A stretch of DNA of 64,000 nucleotides from Panicum virgatum (GCF_016808335.1 NC_053145.1:28283120-28347119); one strand, 5' to 3'; positions 1 through 11,615 are shown, counted from the first letter of the stretch. Program-made: numbers and translations. Notes: generated by a model not told the origin, from the letters alone.

Positions 1-130
1 TATTGCTAACTTCCAGTGTAGAAGTGTAGCATGGGGTAGTGGAGGTGTACGTGATCTTGATCATGGGAGTATAAAATGGATCTCACTAAGGGTCACAATA
101 ATTTGACAAAGCTCAATGAGAAAACAAGTT
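1..130 (-). repeat. Antisense fragment of Athila-type 3' noncoding region
   Basis: The reverse complement of this stretch matches 19309-19428 (the noncoding region upstream of the Athila PPT) at most positions by eye, including the shared stretch CTCCCATGATCAAGATCACG. It is therefore a piece of the same Athila family in the opposite orientation, cut by the window edge and ended at 130 by an inserted SIRE-type LTR. Confidence 0.75.
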
Positions 131-589
131 TGAAAGGATCGTGGCCCAAGAAGGGGGGATGAATTGGGATTTTTTCGATTTCTAACCATCCTTAACCTAC
201 CTCTAGTGTTGCCCAAGCCTATAGTTCAAAGACCTAAGATCTAGAGCACACTAACATGATGAATCTAGGTAGGTAAGCACACTAACAAAGCCGTTTTCCT
301 AGAGGGATCAAACTATCATGCAAAGGCTAGCCCAATAGAAGCAAACTATCAAGAGCAAGTCCTAGTCTCAAACAATCAAGCAAAGAGCAAGAACTGAAAA
401 CACTTACGTAAATTGCTTGAATGTAAAAGAAAATGGACAAGAGACAACCGGATTTTTTCCCGTGGTATCGAGGAGTTGACGCTCCCCCCTAATCCACGTT
501 GGAGCACCCACAAAGAGTTAAGCTCCCTTGCATCACGAAGAGCAAGTATCCACTAAGAATACCCCTTCTCCATCTCCAGAACGGCGGGC
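131..589 (-). repeat. SIRE/Maximus-type Copia LTR, truncated
   Basis: The stretch begins TGAAAGGATCGTGG, close to the TGTAAGGATCGATGG end of the complete SIRE LTR at 46389. It keeps the same landmarks: a G-tract followed by GATGAATTGGG, the phrase GACAAGAGACAACCGGAT, and the CCCGTGGTATCGAGG box. It lacks the rest of the roughly 1.5-kb LTR because another LTR-like sequence starts at about 590. By comparison with the full element, the parental coding strand is minus. Confidence 0.7.
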
Positions 590-923
590 TGTTGGCGGTC
601 GATTTCAATGATTTCTACCGCCAACATTCCTTCGGATTTCATACTTTTAGGACTATATTGTTATAATTTTCACTAACATTAACAAGTTTCACAAGTTTTG
701 GTGATTACTTGAACCCAGGAGCAACATGTGCAAAATTGAGCCAAAATGGGGTGAACCCCAGGCCGGCCGGCCTAGGCCAGGCCAGCTGGCCTACCCCTGC
801 AGCACCTCATCATGCAACTTCGTGGAGGGTGACTTGAGCCCAAGATCAAGTCACACCAATGTGGGTTTGGCAAATTCCAAAAGATAAGGCCGAGAGGCTT
901 GAACCAAGTGGAGTTATTTTTTG
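590..923. repeat. Unassigned LTR-like fragment with terminal hairpin
   Basis: It starts TGTTGGCGGTC and contains a perfect 9-bp inverted repeat (GTTGGCGGT at 591-599, ACCGCCAAC at 617-625). A GGCC-rich palindromic patch follows at about 760-795. The TGTTG start resembles Athila/Tat LTRs, but no second copy lies in the window. It ends where the chromovirus-like LTR sequence begins at 924. The family is unknown to me. Confidence 0.4.
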
Positions 924-2436
924 TGATTTAATTGATCTCAAAAAATATTAAACCTTTATATGAATTGGAGAAGACTTCGAGATCTTTCTGTGGCCGCAAA
1001 GAACACCTCAATCGGATTTAAGATGAGGGAGAAACAAAAGTTTGAATCTGACTGTTTTTCAGTCTCGTAATTCTGGGCAGCATCTGTTAACATGAAGTTT
1101 AGGAAATCTTAGTTGCCGAATTGGACTTTCTGATAGTTAAAAGAGTTGTAGATATTTTCACAAGCTTTCCGTATTGGTAAAGTTCATATTCATACGAATT
1201 TTTGTGCTTCAGTTATGACTGTTTTAGTAGGGCTATTCTGCAAGATCTGTCAGATTGTCAGATTAAGGTTCACCTCAAGTTTACCCCATGATTATGATTT
1301 TTTCCTCCAATTTTCGATAACTAGAAAGTTGTAGGTCCTGAAATTTTCTTTCATGAGAAAAAAATACCAGAATTTATTTCCATCAGGATATAAGTATACA
1401 AAAAGAATAAGCTGCGGTGCTGCTGTTATGTCTAGTTTGGAGTGTTTTTGTGTGAGGACGTTGGGTTCGGGCATAGGATTGCCTTACTCGATGTATTTAT
1501 TATGAAGTGTGTTTGTTTTGGTGCTGTGCTATGCTTGTGAACAGGTGGTGCACCTTCGGACCGTGCTTATCTCATGTTTTTGATCTTCGGTGAAGGCAAG
1601 TAAACGTAGCGTTGTGTCTACTCGCTTTAACTTTGTTTATTGAATTGCCTCCACTTAATTTCAGTACCTCACATGAGTCATATGATCTGAAAATTGATTT
1701 TTTTTATATATTAAAGTATTATATGATCTACTTATGGCTTCACTCTTGAAGTTCGAATCATGAAGTACATGAAGTTTATGCATTGCAATCTTGCATTTGC
1801 ATCATCATGTTGTATATGCATATGAAGAAACTGTAGCCGGATTGGTGCGGTAAGTACCGGTACAGCAACGCACGTTGAGATATAGCAATGTGGTTGCAAC
1901 CCTCACTTCCTTCCCTCGGATTTATGGGTAGAAGTGAAGTCATGCATTGCATTGCACCATTTGCATATGCATTGAAGCATCTTTATGAAGCACTTGTTTA
2001 TATATCTCTAGCTGAAGTTACATTGTCTCTTTATGATACTTCCTTTTATCAAATTATGAATCTGATGTTTAATCAAACTAGTGATTTGAATAGCTTGGTT
2101 AAACCAGTTTGCTTGCTGAGGCTTTTCCATAAACCTCATACATGTTTTCCCCCCTCCACAGGTTCATGAGTTGGTGGGTGTAGCATTAGATGGGAGTAGC
2201 AGCACGTGTGCACATAGTTGTCTATTTTTATTGAACACATTATTATAATAAAATGTTTGGATGTGGAGAATTTGATGTTGTTTTAAACTCTCTCTTGTGG
2301 TTCGGTTTGTGAATTGTTTAAGACTTTATTAATCTATCTGAACGATTTATGTTGCTTCCGCGTACTCTGTTTTATGTTTGTGTTATCGTGTGGTAATTCT
2401 CCAGAGGATTATTCTGTATTCTTCTGGGGTGTTACA
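924..2436 (+). repeat. 5' LTR of the Gypsy element
   Basis: This is about 1.5 kb repeated at 10138-11609, ending TTCTGGGGTGTTACA just before the PBS. The first shared bases are TGATTTAATTGATCTC. Chromovirus LTRs with this end usually start TGTAACACC, so the true 5' end is probably lost and 924 is a breakpoint. Relative to the other copy it keeps about 47 bp (around 1090-1137) that the 3' copy lost between two GTTAA microrepeats. Confidence 0.75.
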
Positions 2437-2438
2437 GT

Positions 2439-2451
2439 TGGTAATCAGAGC
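2439..2451 (+). other. Primer-binding site, initiator Met tRNA type
   Basis: TGGTAATCAGAGC lies two bases after the 5' LTR. It differs from the usual TGGTATCAGAGC by one inserted A, which would weaken priming. Confidence 0.7.
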
Positions 2452-2652
2452 TTAAGTTCTATATCCTAGGCTGAGTTGTTTTTGCTAAAATTTACTCACT
2501 TTAAAATTTGACACACTTGCACATCTAGGTTGGGGATGGGTTCTCTTGTTGTCGCTTTTATGTGTGTTTTTTTGCATGGCTGGTTGTGTATTTATGCATT
2601 CAATTGCTTGTATTTGACTTGTTGTCTGTTTGTGTTATTGATGGTTGTAGCT

Positions 2653-3727
2653 ATGCCTCCTACTACGCGTAGGGGAGGTCGTCACGGTCATTGTAGTGGT
2701 CGGGGCACAGGAGGCGCTGCTCCTGATGGTGCCCCTATGAATGTGGACATGGTTGCAGTGTTAGCAAAGATGCAAGCGATGCGTGCAGAGTCAAATGCTC
2801 TTCGTCAGGCTCCTGAGTTGGGGGCTGCTGCTAATGGCCCTATTCCTGTTGCTCCTAGTGGGATGGCTACTGGTGGTGGAGAACTAGTAGTAGCTCCGCA
2901 GCGTCCTTTGGAGTTGAGATTGGTGTGGCATGTCACTGGAGAAGTTTGCTGGTACTGGTGCTCCTATTGAGGCAGCAGATTGGCTATCTGCAGTTATTGA
3001 CAAGCTAGAGTCCTTTCAGGTTCCTACTTCAGATTGGGTACATTATGCTCATCAGTTACTGAAGGATGAGGCTCTTGTGTGGTGGAGGAATGTCCAGTTG
3101 TCTCGTCCTGCTGCTTGTGGTCCTATCACTTGGATAGAGTTTGTTAGTCAGTTCGAGAGAAGATTTTACCCTGTTGCATTTATTGATAAAATGAAGACTC
3201 AGCTTGAGAGGTGCCATCAGGGCAAGAGGGCTGTGGTAGAGTATGAGATGGATTTCAACCAGATTGTGCGCTTTGTTCCTCATGTGGCGCATGATGAGTA
3301 TGAGAAGGCAAGGATTTTTAGATAGGGTCTGAAGGCTTCTATTCTCCGAGTCTTGGGGGCTTTTGTTTTGGAGGACTTCTGCTCGACAGTTGAGAGAGCC
3401 TTGGTGGTTGAGGTCCAAGATGATTACATTGAGGAGATAAGAGGTGGAGATCAATCTCAGGCCCAGAAGGATCAAAAGGGTCATTCTGGTAGCTCTAGTA
3501 AAAAGAAGGACAAGCACCATCGTCACCATCCTTATAGTGGTAGTTCATCTCAGTCTCGTGCTTCTGGAGGTGGTTCTAGAGATGGCTCTACCCAGTACCA
3601 AGCTACAGTCAGGCCAGGATTGGGACTAGTGTGCTTCCGGTGTAGTGATGCCCACCGCCACGTGGATTGTCGGTGGAAAGGTCAGTGCTCGAGGTGTGGT
3701 AAAGATCACAAGGAGGTGGTATGTAGG
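2653..3727 (+). pseudogene. Gypsy gag (capsid and zinc knuckles), interrupted
   Basis: The structural Gag protein would build the cytoplasmic particle. I chose ATG 2653 (MPPTTRR...) because a basic N-terminus follows; an in-frame ATG at 2530 adds a hydrophobic stretch untypical of Gag. The frame shifts near 2920-2935, then continues through the capsid-like block (ADWL, WVHYAHQLL, VWWRN, FERRFYP). A TAG at 3323-3325, probably a former CAG, interrupts it. The C-terminal part is Ser/His/Lys-rich and holds two knuckle-like motifs of spacing CX2CX3HX4C (CFRC...C and CSRC...C, about 3632-3725). A solo LTR at 3728 cuts the second knuckle exactly after its last Cys and Arg codons; the frame resumes at 7016. 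Confidence 0.85.
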
Positions 3728-6700
3728 TGTAACACCCTAACTTAATTCAGTTTATTAATTTTCTAGGATTAAGGCTTAGTTTGCTTTAATCTAATTTTTG
3801 CAAGTAATATATTAGGTCAATGCATCATCTGGAGCAGTTTTAATTGTTTGAGTGCTAGAGTGAATTCAAATTTATTTGAATTCTTTTGGCTTGAATTGAG
3901 TTAGAAATAGAATAGAAGGAGAAGAGTAGGAAAAAGAAAACCCAAACCCTAGAGCTAGCCCAAACCCAAAAGAACCCAGCCCAGCTTGCTTCCAAACCCA
4001 ACCCACGCACCCCTCTCCCTTTGGCCCGCTCGATTTCTTTCCCCGGCCGGCCCAGCCTTCCTCTCCTTCCCTCCCCGCGCTCGGCCCAGTCCGGCCCGAG
4101 CCCAAGCCAGCGCCTCAGCCAGCCCGCGCCCTCACCCTTTTCCCAAGCCCAGTCGCGCGCGCCCTCTCTCCCCGCCTCACCCGCCTGGTGCGCCGGCCCA
4201 CCTGCCAGTGCCTTCCCCCGCTGAGCGCCCGCGCGACGCGCTCCCCGCCACTGACCAGCCAGCCCCACGCGTCAGCCCCCTCTCTCCTCCTTCCCTTCCC
4301 GGCTCCACGCAACCGCGCCCGATATCCCCGGCGAGCTCGCCGGGATCATTATCCCGCTGCGCCCCACCGAGATCCCCGGGATCCCTCCTATAATTGGGCC
4401 CTGCGACCTTCTCTTCCCCATCCTCGCCCCACAGCTCCACGCCCGAACCACCAGCGCCGCCGCATCCCTCCGCCAGGACCGCCGCCACCGGTAAACACCT
4501 CCGCCACTGCAATTTCTCGCCGCCAGTGGCCCCGGAGCCCCCCTGACCCCCGCATCCTTCCCGCAGGATCGCCTTGGGTCGAGCTGTGCCATCCAGGAGC
4601 CCGGAGAGCCCCTACTTCGACCCCGCCGCCGAGCTTCGTCCGAGCGCTGCCCGGACCTCGCCGCCGGTTCCCTGCACCGCGCAAATCAGCCTCCCCAAGC
4701 CCTCGGTGAGCACCGCCCGGACCTCCTCTTTCTTTTGCACGAGTCGTCGTAGCCCGAGACCCACGGCGGAGCCCTGGCACCGCACGCCGGCGGCCTAGCG
4801 CCGCCGCTCCACGCCGTGCACCCTGCTCCATCCCCCGCAGCACCTTGCCTTCCACTCTAGTGGATTGCGCATGCCTCCCTCTTTCCCCACGGCCAAACCG
4901 GGGCCCAAACCAAGTCCAGCAGCCCCAGTTTTCCCTACTCCGGCGACCCCTCCGCCGCGGAGCAGAGCTCCGGCGACGGTGCCGCCGCGTCCCGCGCCCC
5001 TTTACCCTGGACCGCTGGATCCTGAATCAACGCGCATGATTAGGACTTGAGCCGATCCAATCTGGACCGCCAGATCGCGATCCAACGGCTGATATCTGAG
5101 GATACCGGTTCGGCCTGGTTTAATTGCTAAAGAGCCCCTGCACTTTTTGTTATTCAACCCGCGGTCCTGAGTTATTCAAAAGTATTTACTGTTGGGCCCA
5201 AAACTTCGCACAGACCCCCCTGAGCTTTCCAGAATTCAAACCCGCCGTCCAGAGCCGTTGGTTTTGCACGATAGCCCTTAGATTTAATAGTTAATTATGT
5301 TTTAGCCCTCGGTTTTAGCAGAAAAGCCCCTGGAACTTCAGTTTTCTTACAAATAAGCCCCTAGGACTTGTTTTTAGCCTAGAAAATGCGTTTTAGCTCC
5401 GTTTTTAGCGTTCTTTATGTCCACGCGATCGTTGTAACGCGTAGAATAGTTCTAGAGTAGTTTTGTGTGCTGTTTTTATGTATTGATGTACTGTTTCTTA
5501 GCTTTTTGTTAGTGTTTGCTTGTATGCTTATTTTGTGCTTTGTTTTGGCCATGTGTTCGTGAGTAGACGTTGATCCAGTTGAGGAGCCTCAGTACCAGTT
5601 TCCGGAGCAGCCGTCTTCGGAGCAGTTTGAGCAGCAGCCAGAGCAGTACGAGGAAGGCAAGTATAACATGAACAACCTATCACCTTTAAATACATTTTCA
5701 TACTGCATTTCAATACTGTATGCCTTTAAGGATTTCCTAGCCAGTTTATATCCTTTAAATATACCTTTGGGTTGCATTTTGGTTAGTTGTGCTAGGTTGC
5801 TGCGCTATAACACACCTTGGTCCTTTTTAATTAAATTGATTAATGGTTTACTTGAATTTAATTCTGAGAGTGGCACTCTGTGTGGCTTGAGTGGCTCACT
5901 TCTCGTTAAAAGATGTTTTTTTTAGAAACATGGTTTAGGGGGCCAGCACGGTGCTTAGTGCTTGGTTGGCCACTCTCCATAAGGACCGGTTCATAGAGCG
6001 ACAACCTGGGACAACAGCGCTACCACAAGGCTAGAATGGGATAGACTTGGCGTAATAATTAGATCTTTTTGGTTTGGAGTAACTTACCTGCGGGGCAAGA
6101 GTAGTAAGCTTCAATGGTCCCTGCTCCTCCGGCTTGGTCTGTGCTACGTGCTTGTACCCCTGGAGGTGGGCCCCATCGTCGCCGACCTAACTCTCGCGGT
6201 TACGCCTTACCAACGAGATTCTTTTTAAAGGCCTCGTAGTGAGTCGCTGGCCATCTCACCTAAGGAAGTGTGATGAACAACTGGCGTAGCTCACGACTTG
6301 TGGGTAAAGATGTGCAACCTCTGCAGAGTGTAAAACTGGTATACTAGCCGTGCTCACGGTTATGAGCGGCCCAGATCCTCCTTTTGATTAGTGAAGTTAT
6401 CTCCTTCCGACGAGGGAGGTGCTTCTCGGGGTTACCTTGGTGGTTTGGTTTCGGTTTGGTTCTCAGTAGTAGTATAATTAATTCTGATTAATTACTATGT
6501 AACTGGGTCAATGGTAATTCATCAACTCATAGTAAATAGCTTTAAATAAAATTTTGCCAACACTTAAAAGCTAATGCAGTTGAGTCAGCCAGCCTAGAGC
6601 CTCATAGTTTGTGTTATACTTGTTGAGTACAAGTTGTGTACTCACTCTTGCCTCTTCTCTACTTTTTCCTCTTGGCTACGCTACTGCTGCTCAGTTCCTG

Positions 6701-7010
6701 CCGACACGAGGGAGTTCGTCCAGCGCTACCAGGACTACGAGGACTTCTAGGTGCTTCGTCTCCCAGTCGACGTCCCTGTGGCGCCCTGCTTCAGCTTCGG
6801 AGAGCTTTTATCGTATTTTGTACTTCGCTTCCGCTGTATCAGACATTTTTGTCATTATTGTAATAAATAACATTCGTATTTCGATTTATTATATCTTTTT
6901 ACGTGATATGTGCTATGATATACTGTTCATTCTGTTGTATATACGTGTGACTTGATCCTGGCACATATATGATTGCTCGGTTTATGTTCTTTTATAAACC
7001 GGGTGTTACA
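3728..7010 (+). mobile_element. Solo LTR (3.28 kb) of a giant-LTR Gypsy family
   Basis: It starts TGTAACACCC and ends GGGTGTTACA, a perfect 10-bp terminal inverted repeat. It is flanked by the 5-bp duplication GTAGG (3723-3727 and 7011-7015). Removing it restores the host gag frame, so both ends are exact. Inside are a GC-rich stretch (about 3960-5010), a short acidic reading frame (about 5567-5656) and a hairpin GAGTAC-AAGTTGT-GTACTC at 6625-6643. No internal domain or second LTR is visible, so it arose by LTR-LTR recombination. Orientation is inferred from the hairpin and acidic-frame order, which match the 37406 LTR. Confidence 0.9.
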
Positions 7011-7015
7011 GTAGG

Positions 7016-7829
7016 AAGAATCCGAATAGCAAGATTATTTGGGAACCAGTATCTTCTTCCTCGTCTGGACAGCGTGGTACTGCACACATAATGACTGGAG
7101 CTTCTTTTGGGCAGCAGCACAGTACTCCGACGCAGTAGTTTCTACCTGCATCCTTTGTGCTGCAGTATTTACCTGCGTCCTCTTCGCAGCAGTTCTTACC
7201 AGCGCCTTCAGCGGCTCCGATGTTTGGTTCTTCACCAGCACCTGCACCCGGTGGTGCATATTGGCTCTCCCAGGCTCCTACTCCATCAACTCCTACGTGG
7301 ACACCTACTCCGGCTGGGATTCCTAGGCCTTCTACTTCTAGTGGTGTTCAGGGGGGATATACCATGCCCTCAACTAATGGCCGAGACCGTGGTGATGTGG
7401 TGAAAGGTACTATCTCTATCGATTCCTTTGATGCATGTCTTATTCGATTCTAGAGCTAGCTTCTCGTTTGTTTCGGAGGGTTTTGTGGTTCACACTGGTA
7501 TTTCTATTCAGTAGATTAGTCAGGCAGTTACAGTCAGTTCTGCTAAGGGACCTATCTCTAGTACTTCTGTTTGTCCTAGTTGTCGTATCTCTCTAGCAGA
7601 TGAGGATTTTGTGGCCAATCTAGTGATTATCCCACTGGATATGTTTGATGTTATACTTGGGATGGACTGGCTTTCTCAGTATTAGGCTGTTATCTCTTAT
7701 TTCTGGAAGACAATCTCACTGCAGGCGTCTTCAGGGCATGAGGTGGTCTTCCAGGGTAGTACGCCCAAGTTTTCTCTTGCACTCCTTTGCTACATGTTTC
7801 CTAGTTGCTGGTTGTAGAAGTCAGGTCTT
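7016..7829 (+). pseudogene. Gypsy gag C-terminus and aspartic protease remnant
   Basis: After the solo LTR the frame resumes with Lys-Asn-Pro and a Pro/Gln/Ser-rich linker (7016-7380), with a stop at about 7135 in a QQ-rich stretch. The protease follows at about 7390-7700. Its active-site motif near 7445 reads LFDSRAS, so the Gly of the usual DSG triad is Arg, and a single-base shift separates it from the upstream frame. The later protease landmark VILGMDWLSQY (about 7650-7680) is readable but ends in a TAG that was probably CAG. The enzyme would cut the polyprotein during particle maturation; this copy cannot. Confidence 0.75.
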
Positions 7830-9341
7830 TTGTGGGCTATGACCGAGGTTCGTGATGCTACCTTGAGGATTAAGGATATTCCAGTGGTTTGTCGATATCC
7901 GGATGTTTTTCCTGTGGATCTTCCTGGTTTGCCTCCAGAAAGGGAGTCAATCTTTGAGATTAGGTTGGTCCCTGGGACTCAACCTATTTTTAGGTCGCCA
8001 TATAAAATGGCACCTGTTGAGCAAGTTGAATTGAAGAAGCAGATTGATGAGCTCTTAGCAAAGGGATTTATTAGACCAAGCGTCTCTCCTTAGGCAGCTC
8101 CCGTGATCTTTGTGGAGAAGAAGGATGGCACCAAGAGGTTGTGTGTTGATTATCGAGGGCTTAATCAGGTGACAATCAATAATAAGTATCCTTTGCCTCG
8201 CATTGATGCTTTATTTGATCAATTGAAGGGTGCCAAGGTTTTCTCCAAGATTGATTTGCAGTCTGGTTGTCACCAGTTGAGGATTAAGGAGGAGGACATT
8301 GAGAAGACAGCTTTTAGCACAAGGTATGGGCATTATGAATATGTGGTAATGTCTTTTGGTCTAATAAATGCTCCTGCTGTTTTCATGGAAGCCATGAATA
8401 GGATGTTGCACCCGTACTTGGATGTATTTGTGGTAGTGTTCATTGATGATATCTTGGTTTATTCAAAAATCAAAGAAGAGCATGAGGTGCATCTTAGTTT
8501 GGTCTTGGATAAGCTGAGGGAGTATAAATATTATGCCAAGCTGAAGAAATGTGCATTCTGGCTTTCTGAGGTTGCTTTCCTAGGTCATGTTATTAATGAG
8601 CATGGTATTACTGTTGATCCAAAGAATGTTGCTTCTGTGGTGGACTGGCAGAGACCAACAATTGTTACAGAGGTTCGAAGTTTTCTTGGTCTTGCTGGAT
8701 ACTATCATCGGTTTGTCCAGGATTTTTCCACCATTGAAAAGCCGATGACGAAGCTAACAATGAAGGGTGCTCCATTTGTTTGGACTGATGATTATGAGCC
8801 GAGCTTTCGTACTCTGAAGGAGAAGTTGGTGAGTGCTCCTATTTTGGTGTTGCCAGAGAGTGGCAAGCGTTTCACAGTGTACATGGATGCCTCCCGTGTC
8901 GGTCTTGGTTGTGTGCTCATGCAGGAGGGAAGGGTGATCTCTTATGCTTCTAGGCAGTTGAGAAAGCATGAGGAGAATTATCCTACACATGACTTAGAGT
9001 TAGCAGCCGTGGTATTTGCATTGAAGATTTGGAGACATTATGTCTATGGTGAGTCGTGTGATATCTTTACAGATCATCAGAGTCTTAAGTATATTTTCAC
9101 TCGGAAGGAGTTAAACTTGAGACAGAGGAGGTGGCTTGAGCTGATTAAGGATTATGATTTGACTATCCAGTATCATCCTGGCAAGGCAAATGTTATTGCA
9201 GATACGCTCAGTAGGACGGGTGTTCCTAAGACTTGTATGCCTTTGATAGCTTACTTGGATTGTATGGGTATTTCTCTCTGCTATGCTGGTGTAGCCCATG
9301 AGGAGACTCGGTTGTTGATTCAGTCACTGTTGCGTGAGTAG
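7830..9341 (+). pseudogene. Gypsy reverse transcriptase and RNase H
   Basis: This is the best-preserved part of the element. The pre-RT block ([19 protein letters not shown] spacing, 7890-7940) leads into RT. A TAG at 8091-8093 interrupts the SP-W-GAPV position (inferred Trp to stop); the next frame is open for 412 codons from 8103. RT motifs are visible in order: [17 protein letters not shown], the FIDDILVYS catalytic box (about 8440) and FLGHV. RNase H follows with [10 protein letters not shown], the acidic [13 protein letters not shown] block and [10 protein letters not shown]. The enzyme copies element RNA into cDNA in the particle. The ORF ends at TAG 9339-9341 inside the RNase H-integrase linker. 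Confidence 0.88.
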
Positions 9342-9740
9342 GTGCGAGCGGCACAATTGCAAGATCGCTTGCTTTAGGCTGTTCGCAAGCGTATTTTGGC
9401 GGGGAGACCTCGCGGGTTTAGTATGGAGGAGGATGGCACTATTTTTCTTAGAGGTTGTCTTTGTGTACCACAGAAAGCTGCAGTAAAGATGGAGATTTTG
9501 AGGGAAGCTCATTGCAGCCCATATACAGTGCACCCTGGTTAGACAAAGATGTATCAGGATTTGACGCAAAGCTTCTGGTGGAAGCGGATGAGGGTAGATA
9601 TTGCTAAATATGTGGCTTCTTGTGGTATATGTCAGAAAGTTAAGGCTGAGCATCAAAGGCCAGCTGGATTGCTGAAACCATTGGAGATCCCCATGTGGAA
9701 ATGGGAGAATATTACCATGGACTTTGTGGTTGGTTTACCG
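9342..9740 (+). pseudogene. Gypsy integrase N-terminal fragment
   Basis: This continues from RNase H in the same frame with stops at about 9376-9378 (TTAG, probably a former CAG) and 9540-9542. It keeps the His-His-Cys-Cys zinc domain (EAHCSPYTVH, then CGICQKVKAEHQRPAGLL, about 9510-9670) and the start of the catalytic core (WKWENITMDFVVGL). At about 9740 similarity to integrase stops abruptly. The second catalytic Asp, the Glu, any chromodomain and the polypurine tract are all missing. Confidence 0.8.
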
Positions 9741-11609
9741 CCGTCCGTCGTCGTTGTTCCCCTCTAAAAACTGATAGGATTTCCTCTCCTCTTTCCATTT
9801 TCCCCCATCTCCATGGCTTCTCCTCGCTGTTCATGGTGGTTCGCCCATGTGTGCTGCAGTTTGGGGGCAATCGAAGGGTTACCATGACCCTCGCCGCCAA
9901 GAAAACGGTGGGGAATCGTTGTTTGGATGGTCGCTGTCATCTTTGATCTTTTCAAGGGAAAACCCTAGATGAGACATTCCCTTTCTGTAGAACTTGATTT
10001 CCCTCTGATTTGAGAGGTTTTTAGTTCATAGGAGTAGCGGTATTAGTCGTCGTTCGGACTAGAGTTAAGGGTTTTCCCTCGTCGCTGTTCTCAGCACGCT
10101 GTCAATCTGTGCAGTTTATGTTCGTGGCAGTTTGTCATGATTTAATTGATCTCAAAAAAATATTAAATCTTTATATGAGTTGGAGAAGACTTCGAGGTCT
10201 TTCCGTGGCCGCAAAGAACACCTCAATCGAATTTAAGATGATGGAGAAACAAAAGTTTGAATCTGACTGTTTTTCAGTCTCGTAATTCTGGGCAGCGTCG
10301 GTTAACAAAAGAGTTGTAGATATTTTCACAAGCTTTCCGGATAGGTAAAGTTCATATTCATACAAATTTTTGTGCTTCAGTTATGACTTTTTTAGTAGGG
10401 CTATTCTGCAGGATCTATCAGATTGTCAAATTAAGGTTCACCTCAAGTTTACCCCATGATTATGATTTTTTCCTCCAATTTTGGATAACTAGAAAGTTGT
10501 AGGTCCTGAAATTTTCTTTCATGAGAAAAAAATACCAGAATTTATTTCCATCAGGATTTAAGTATACAAAAAGAATAAGCTGCAGTGCTGCTGTTATGTC
10601 TAGTTTGGAGTGTTTTTGTGTGAGGACGTTGGGTTCGGGCGTACGATTGCCTTACTCGATGTATTTTATTATGAAGTGTGTTTGTTTTGGTGCTGAGTTA
10701 TGCTTGTGAACAGGTGGTGCATCTTCGGACCATGCTTAGCTCACGTTCTTGATCTTCGGTGAAGGCAAGTAAACGTAGCGTTGTGGTCTACTCTCTTTAA
10801 CTTTGTTATTTGAATTGCCTCCACTTAATTTCAGTACCTCACATGAGTCATATGATCTGAAAATTGATTATATATATATATATATATTAAAGTATTATGT
10901 GATCCACTTATGGCTTCACTCTTGAAGTTCAAATCATGAAGTACCTGAAGTTCATGCATTGCAATCTTGCATTTGCATCATCATGTTGTATACGCATATG
11001 AAGAAACCATAGCCGGATTGGTGCGGTAAGTACTGGTACAGCAACGCACGTTGAGATATAGCAATGTGCTGGCTGCCCTCACTTCCTTCCTTGGGATTTG
11101 TGGGTAGAAGTGAAGTCATGCATTGCATTGCACCATTTGCATATGCATTGAAGCATCTTTATGAAGCACTTGTTTATATATCTCTAGCTGAAGTTACATT
11201 GTCTCTTTATGATACTTCCTTTTATCAAATTATTAATCTGATGTTTAATCAAACTATGATTTGAATAGCTTGGTTAAACCAGTTTGCTTGCTGAGGCTTT
11301 TCCATAAACCTCATACATTTTCCCCCCTCCACAGGTTCACGAGTTGGTGGGTGCAGCGTTGGATGGGAGTAGCAGCACGTGTGCACACAGTTGTCTATTT
11401 TTGTTGAACACATGATTATAATAAAATATTTGGATGTGGAGACTTTGATGTTGTTTTAAACTCTCTCTTGTGGTTCGGTTTGTGAATTGTTTAAGACTTT
11501 GTTAATCTATCTGAATGATTTATGTTGCTTCCGCGTACTCTGTTTTATGTTTGTGTTGTCGTGTGGTAATTCTCCAAAGGATTATTTTGTATTCTTCTGG
11601 GGTGTTACA
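9741..11609 (+). repeat. 3' LTR of the Gypsy element (shared part 10138-11609)
   Basis: 10138-11609 matches the 5' LTR at 924-2436. The preceding 9741-10137 has no copy in the window, no polypurine tract, and leader-like sequence (CT-rich patches, AAAACCCTAG). I infer it is further LTR sequence lost from the truncated 5' copy, with 9740/9741 an internal deletion joint. The (AT) run at about 10870-10890 is longer here than in the 5' LTR. It ends GGGTGTTACA at 11609, then Tat coding sequence resumes. Confidence 0.65.
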
Positions 11610-11615
11610 ATAGAA

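Larger units (their letters stand above)
924..11609 (+). mobile_element. Decayed Ty3/Gypsy element, probably chromovirus (Tekay/Del-like)
   Basis: Two long repeats (924-2436 and 10138-11609) flank gag, protease, RT, RNase H and integrase remnants in plus-strand order. Protease before RT and RNase H before integrase is the Gypsy order. The LTR end GGGTGTTACA and the initiator-Met-type PBS fit the Tekay/Del group, but the integrase end where a chromodomain would lie is missing, so the lineage is inferred. The 5-bp flanks (TTTTG at 919-923, ATAGA at 11610-11614) do not match, so this is not a simple intact insertion. A solo LTR interrupts gag, and many in-frame stops are present. It sits within the RNase H-integrase linker of a Tat element. 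Confidence 0.8.

Noticed and set aside
2530..2652. Upstream ATG of the Gypsy gag
   Set aside because: It adds a Cys/Leu-rich hydrophobic stretch not expected in Gag; ATG 2653 begins the typical basic start.
3855..5050. Long overlapping ORFs on both strands (up to 173 codons)
   Set aside because: They lie in the GC-rich block of the solo LTR, are Pro/Arg/Ala-rich in all frames and match no domain; stop codons are simply rare there.
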